Assembly (NCBI RefSeq): GCF_021025955.1
Contig: NZ_JAJNCL010000002.1
Coordinates: 361,626 to 425,625, forward strand
Direction of reading: 5' to 3'
From: Rhodococcus qingshengii
GTDB taxonomy: Bacteria > Actinomycetota > Actinomycetes > Mycobacteriales > Mycobacteriaceae
Length of the DNA: 64,000 nt
The notes below the pieces were generated by a model. The model was not told the origin of the DNA. It saw only the letters and a program-made list of their open reading frames with translations, and made no database searches. Of the stretch, positions 60,332 to 64,000 are shown in pieces (positions within the stretch are counted from its first letter, which is position 1; every line of letters begins with the position of its first letter). A program made the translations under genes and the position numbers.

Positions 60332-61836
60332 CGCGGCGCGGGATGCGGCGCCGAACGCAAAGCATCGAGGATCTGTTTGCCGAGCATGGTCACATCACCG
60401 GCACCCATCGTGATGACGATGTCGCCGGGGTGAGCCAACGCCGCAACCTGCTTCGGCGCCTGCGACAGATCAGGTTGATAGTGAACAGGTTTGGTGACCG
60501 ATTGAGCGACCAGCGCACCGCTGACGCCCGGCATCGGCTCTTCGCGAGCGCCGTAGACGTCGAGAACCACTACCTCGTCGGCCAAGTCCAGTGCCTGCGC
60601 GAACTCCTCGGCAAACGCGGCTGTGCGCGAATAGAGGTGAGGTTGGAATACCACGATCACGCGTCCGGCTGCCGAATTGGTCGACGACGAATCATCTTCC
60701 GGTCGAACCAGATCCGCAGCCGCGCCGAGGACCGCGCGAACTTCGGTCGGATGGTGGGCGTAGTCGTCGAACACCCGGACACCACGCTCGCGCCCGGTGA
60801 ACTGGAACCGGCGGTGGACGCCACCGAATCCGGCGAGCCCCTCGACGATTTCCTCCGTCTCGGCTCCGGCGTCACGGGCGGCCAGCAGGGCGGCCAGCGC
60901 ATTGAGAGCCATGTGTCGACCCGGCACTGCCATCCGTACGGTTCGCGCAGCGCTCTCCCCCTCCAGGTGGAACTGCAGGACTCCCCCGACGTCGTGTGCG
61001 TGGAAGCCCAGTAGTCGGACTCCGACCTCGACACCGTCGACAGGCTCGAAGGCAGTGCCCGCCTCCACTTCCTGCGCATCCGCGGATCCATAACCGAGCA
61101 CCCGGATGTCCGAACGACCCGAGGCCACGATTCGCTTCGCGAGATCCGCCGATCCCGGATCGTCGAGGCAGACAATCAGGAGCCCGCCCGGACGTAGCTT
61201 GTCGACAAAATCGTCGAACACCTTCACATACGCTTCGACGCTGCCGAAGTAGTCGAGGTGATCGGCCTCGATGTTGGTCACGACGATGACGTTGGGGTCG
61301 TACTGCAGGAGCGACCCGTCACTCTCGTCCGCCTCGGCGACAAAGACGTCACCGCTGCCGTGATGGGCATTCGTTCCGGCTTCGTTGAGTTCGCCGCCAA
61401 CGGCAAACGAGGGGTCGAAACCACAGTGCTGCAGGGCGACCACGAGCATAGAGGTCGTCGACGTCTTGCCGTGTGTACCAGAAACCAGGAACGTGCGATT
61501 GCCCTGCATCAGTGATGCAAGGACGGCCGGCCGGAGAATCACCGGGATTCCGCGGCGAGCGGCCTCGACGAGTTCCGGGTTGTCCTTCGGGATGGCCGCG
61601 TGAGTCGTGACGACGACGGTCGGCCCGCCTGGCAGCAGGTCGAGAGCATCGGCGTCATGACCGATCCGGACCTGCGCCCCGCGTGCACGAAGCGCCAGGA
61701 CTCCTCGGCTCTCCTTCGCGTCCGAACCCGAGACGAGGCCCCCGCGGGAAAGCAGAATTCGCGCGATGCCGGACATGCCGGCACCGCCGATTCCGACCAT
61801 GTGTACTCGCTCGAGGTGGGCGGGCAGCGCGGTCAT
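60328..61836 (-). CDS. murC: UDP-N-acetylmuramate-L-alanine ligase
   Basis: The 502-residue Mur ligase adds L-Ala to UDP-MurNAc in the cytoplasm. It has the Rossmann start [19 protein letters not shown], the ATP loop [14 protein letters not shown], the [10 protein letters not shown] metal site and a C-terminal ligase domain ([16 protein letters not shown]). Overlaps of 4 bp link it to murG and ftsQ. Confidence 0.96.
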   Translation of the reverse strand: MTALPAHLERVHMVGIGGAGMSGIARILLSRGGLVSGSDAKESRGVLALRARGAQVRIGHDADALDLLPGGPTVVVTTHAAIPKDNPELVEAARRGIPVILRPAVLASLMQGNRTFLVSGTHGKTSTTSMLVVALQHCGFDPSFAVGGELNEAGTNAHHGSGDVFVAEADESDGSLLQYDPNVIVVTNIEADHLDYFGSVEAYVKVFDDFVDKLRPGGLLIVCLDDPGSADLAKRIVASGRSDIRVLGYGSADAQEVEAGTAFEPVDGVEVGVRLLGFHAHDVGGVLQFHLEGESAARTVRMAVPGRHMALNALAALLAARDAGAETEEIVEGLAGFGGVHRRFQFTGRERGVRVFDDYAHHPTEVRAVLGAAADLVRPEDDSSSTNSAAGRVIVVFQPHLYSRTAAFAEEFAQALDLADEVVVLDVYGAREEPMPGVSGALVAQSVTKPVHYQPDLSQAPKQVAALAHPGDIVITMGAGDVTMLGKQILDALRSAPHPAPR

Positions 61837-63002
61837 CGGTTTCCCCTTGCGTTTTCCTGGACGGCGTTTTCCTTTGCCGCGATGTCGAGCACGATCCGTG
61901 CGATCTCGGTTGCCGCCGTACGGTGTCCGACATTGGCAGCGCCACTGCTCATCTTGTCGAGGCGCGCGCTGTCACTCAGCATCGGGACGACGGTACCGGC
62001 GACAAACGTCGGTGTGAGGTCGTTGTCGGAGACGATGATCGCGCCGCCTGCTGCGACAACGGGTTTCGCGTTGAGTTCCTGCTCACCGTTGCCGTGCGGC
62101 AGCGGAACGTAAACGGCCGGAAGCCCGACCGCCGAGACCTCGGCGACCGTCATCGCGCCAGAGCGACAGATGGTCGCATCGGCTGCCGCATACGCGAGAT
62201 CCATCCTCGAGAGATAAGGAACAGCCACATAGGGTGCTGTCTCCGAGTACTGGGTAACCTCGAGGGAGTTCTTGGGTCCGTGTGCGTGCAGCACCGAGAT
62301 CCCCGCTTTCGCGAGTTCCTGGGCAGCGCCGGAGACCGCGTCGTTGAGCGACTTCGCGCCCTGCGATCCGCCGAAGACGAGCAGAACGGGACCGTCCTGC
62401 GGCAGTCCGAAGTACTCGCGCGCTTGCGAGCGAAGTCCCGCTCGATCGAAATTGGCGATCGACGCCCGGACCGGAATGCCGACGATTTCGGCGTCTTGAT
62501 CGCCGCGGTTCTTCACACCCGACCCCGGAACGGCGGCAAGTACGCGCGTCGCCAGGCGAGCACCGATCTTGTTCGCGATTCCGGCACTGGCGTTTGCTTC
62601 GTGGACGACAATCGGAATCTTGCGTCGGCGCCGAAGAACACCACCACGGGCGGCAAGGTACGCCGGAAGCGCGACGTAGCCGCCGAAGCCGACGATCACG
62701 TCGGCGTCGACGGAATCGAGTACCTCGCGGGTCTTGCGCACCGACGCGAGGATGCGTATCGGCAGTTTGAGGAGATCCATCGTGGGCTTCCGAGGAAGCG
62801 GAACCGGCGGAATGAGCTCGAGCGTGTAGCCGCGGGCAGGCACCAAGGTGGTTTCGAGACCACGCGCAGTCCCGAGTGCAGTGATCCGGGTGTCGGGCTG
62901 AGCGGCCTTGACCGCGTCCGCGACCGCAAGAGCGGGTTCGATGTGACCAGCTGTGCCTCCCCCTGCCACCACTACCGACAGAGCCGATTTGTTGCCGCTC
63001 AC
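61833..63002 (-). CDS. murG: UDP-GlcNAc transferase MurG
   Basis: 389 residues of GT28 fold. [21 protein letters not shown] is the lipid I-site glycine-rich loop, and [16 protein letters not shown] and [26 protein letters not shown] the UDP-GlcNAc site. It makes lipid II at the inner membrane face. It overlaps ftsW and murC by 4 bp each. Confidence 0.96.
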   Translation of the reverse strand: MSGNKSALSVVVAGGGTAGHIEPALAVADAVKAAQPDTRITALGTARGLETTLVPARGYTLELIPPVPLPRKPTMDLLKLPIRILASVRKTREVLDSVDADVIVGFGGYVALPAYLAARGGVLRRRRKIPIVVHEANASAGIANKIGARLATRVLAAVPGSGVKNRGDQDAEIVGIPVRASIANFDRAGLRSQAREYFGLPQDGPVLLVFGGSQGAKSLNDAVSGAAQELAKAGISVLHAHGPKNSLEVTQYSETAPYVAVPYLSRMDLAYAAADATICRSGAMTVAEVSAVGLPAVYVPLPHGNGEQELNAKPVVAAGGAIIVSDNDLTPTFVAGTVVPMLSDSARLDKMSSGAANVGHRTAATEIARIVLDIAAKENAVQENARGNR

Positions 63003-64000
63003 CTACGAATTCCTCGCTCTCGAACTTCTCGTGGATCTTGTGCCCTACGTGTCGGCGCCTGCCGACGCTGACCATTCTGCCCTCCCGCGGTGCGCTTCCG
63101 TGACCCAGCAGCCGCACCTCGCGTGGAATCCGCGGAAGTACGAGCGCCTTGATCTGCCCGCTTGCGTCGATCACCCGTCTCGATCGCACGCCGGCCGTCG
63201 CGTCCGCGAGCCGGTTCAATCTGCCGCGTGGGCTTCGGTCGACGGATCGGCCGACCCCCTGACGGAGGGTGGTACAGCACCGGCTTGGGGAGTCTGAGCA
63301 ACTTCGAGATCTTGCCGTCCTGCCCGGAGTTCAGAGCGGCGACCGCTTCGGGCTCGTGGCGAGCAGCATTGGCGATAACGCCGAACATGAACAGTGTGAT
63401 CGCCAAGGACGAACCACCGGCGGAGACCAAGGGCAACTGGAGTCCGGTGACCGGTAGCAGCCCGATGACGTAGCCGATGTTGATCATTGCCTGGCCGACG
63501 ATCCAGGTAGTTGCGGTGGCGGACAGGAGCCGCCAGAACGGATCGATGCTCCGGGCTGCGATGCGCAATCCCGTGTACACGAAAACGGCGAACAGCCCGA
63601 TCACTACCGCGCAGCCGACAAATCCCAGCTCTTCACCGATGATCGCGAAGATGAAGTCGTTGTGAGCGTTGGGTAGGTAGTTCCATTTGGCGACGCTCTG
63701 CCCGAGTCCGCGTCCGAAAAAGCCGCCGTCGGCGAGCGAATACAGAGCCTGCTTGGCCTGGTAGTTGTTACCCTGCAGGTCATCGCTCTTGTTGAAGAAG
63801 GCCTGAACTCGATCGGAACGATAGCCGGCCGTCATGGCCAGCACGCCTGCCACGACCACGCCCGTCACCGCGATCGAGCCGAAGAGCTTCAGTGGCAGCC
63901 CACCGAACCACAGCAAGGCCCCGACGATGATTCCCAATGCGATGGTCGTACTGAGGTTCGGCTGCGCGACGACCAGGGCGAAGACCAGCATCGCAGCGGG
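62999..64000 (-). CDS. ftsW: FtsW lipid II polymerase (N-terminal part outside the window)
   Basis: The frame runs open to the window edge, so the gene is 5' truncated; 334 residues are visible. They show SEDS-family helices with the conserved [50 protein letters not shown] loop and [19 protein letters not shown]-terminal cytoplasmic tail of ~110 residues is very rich in Arg/Gly/Pro, long for the family. It polymerises septal glycan with FtsI. It overlaps murG by 4 bp. Confidence 0.95.
   Translation of the reverse strand, partial: PAAMLVFALVVAQPNLSTTIALGIIVGALLWFGGLPLKLFGSIAVTGVVVAGVLAMTAGYRSDRVQAFFNKSDDLQGNNYQAKQALYSLADGGFFGRGLGQSVAKWNYLPNAHNDFIFAIIGEELGFVGCAVVIGLFAVFVYTGLRIAARSIDPFWRLLSATATTWIVGQAMINIGYVIGLLPVTGLQLPLVSAGGSSLAITLFMFGVIANAARHEPEAVAALNSGQDGKISKLLRLPKPVLYHPPSGGRPIRRPKPTRQIEPARGRDGRRAIETGDRRKRADQGARTSADSTRGAAAGSRKRTAGGQNGQRRQAPTRRAQDPREVRERGIRR

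Overview
The window is high-GC actinobacterial chromosome. It is most consistent with Rhodococcus or a close relative in the Mycobacteriales. The evidence is a mycofactocin-type SDR, a Ddn-type deazaflavin reductase, an MTB12-like lipoprotein, mycothiol-type arsenate reductase context, Wag31/SepF/YggT next to ftsZ, and a gene order (bio - treXYZ - ilvA - dnaE1 - rluD - lspA - dinB - ileS) that closely follows the Mycobacterium tuberculosis Rv1536-Rv1570 segment. The genus is inferred from content, since no rRNA is present. No IS element, phage gene, CRISPR array or tRNA was seen.

Layout. 1-5.1 kb: the end of a PucR/CdaR-type regulator, then class II HMG-CoA reductase, HMG-CoA lyase and a TctA-type permease with a small partner. 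This looks like a mevalonate utilisation operon. 5.2-6.6 kb: a MASE1-GGDEF diguanylate cyclase. 6.8-9.9 kb: bioFD diverging from bioA over a BioQ-like palindrome. 10-14.7 kb: glgX/treX and treY. 14.8-29.4 kb: an accessory block separating treY from treZ. It contains an SDR, a quinone-oxidoreductase-like protein, a thioesterase/TetR pair, a DMT exporter/LysR pair, a fused MFS protein with a TetR and a 43-residue coupled ORF, and a six-gene arsenic region. That region holds arsR-acr3-arsC, an ArsR-GNAT fusion, an ArsO-like flavoprotein and an MFS transporter. 29.5-37.7 kb: treZ, an MFS/TetR efflux pair, ilvA, poxB-like, Ddn-like and a small membrane protein. 37.8-53.8 kb: dnaE1, an overlapping lspA-rluD-hypothetical-rarD chain, two coupled lipoproteins, a glutamate decarboxylase, an MTB12-like lipoprotein, dinB, a TfoX-N protein, and ileS with a T-box leader. 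53.9-64 kb: the division and cell-wall cluster, read on the minus strand as ftsW-murG-murC-ftsQ-ftsZ-pgeF-yggS-sepF-yggT-wag31.

How the genes work together. GlgX, TreY and TreZ convert glycogen-type glucan to trehalose. BioA, BioD and BioF do the middle steps of biotin synthesis (no bioB here). The arsenic genes combine As(V) reduction, As(III) efflux and a second divergent module, (ArsR-ArsN)/(ArsO-MFS), that looks aimed at organic arsenicals. Regulatory DNA is unusually readable. Palindromes sit between most divergent gene pairs, strong bidirectional hairpins separate convergent genes, ileS carries a translational T-box, and two short tandem-repeat arrays (20 bp upstream of ileS, 17 bp upstream of ftsZ) lie in the leaders of essential genes.
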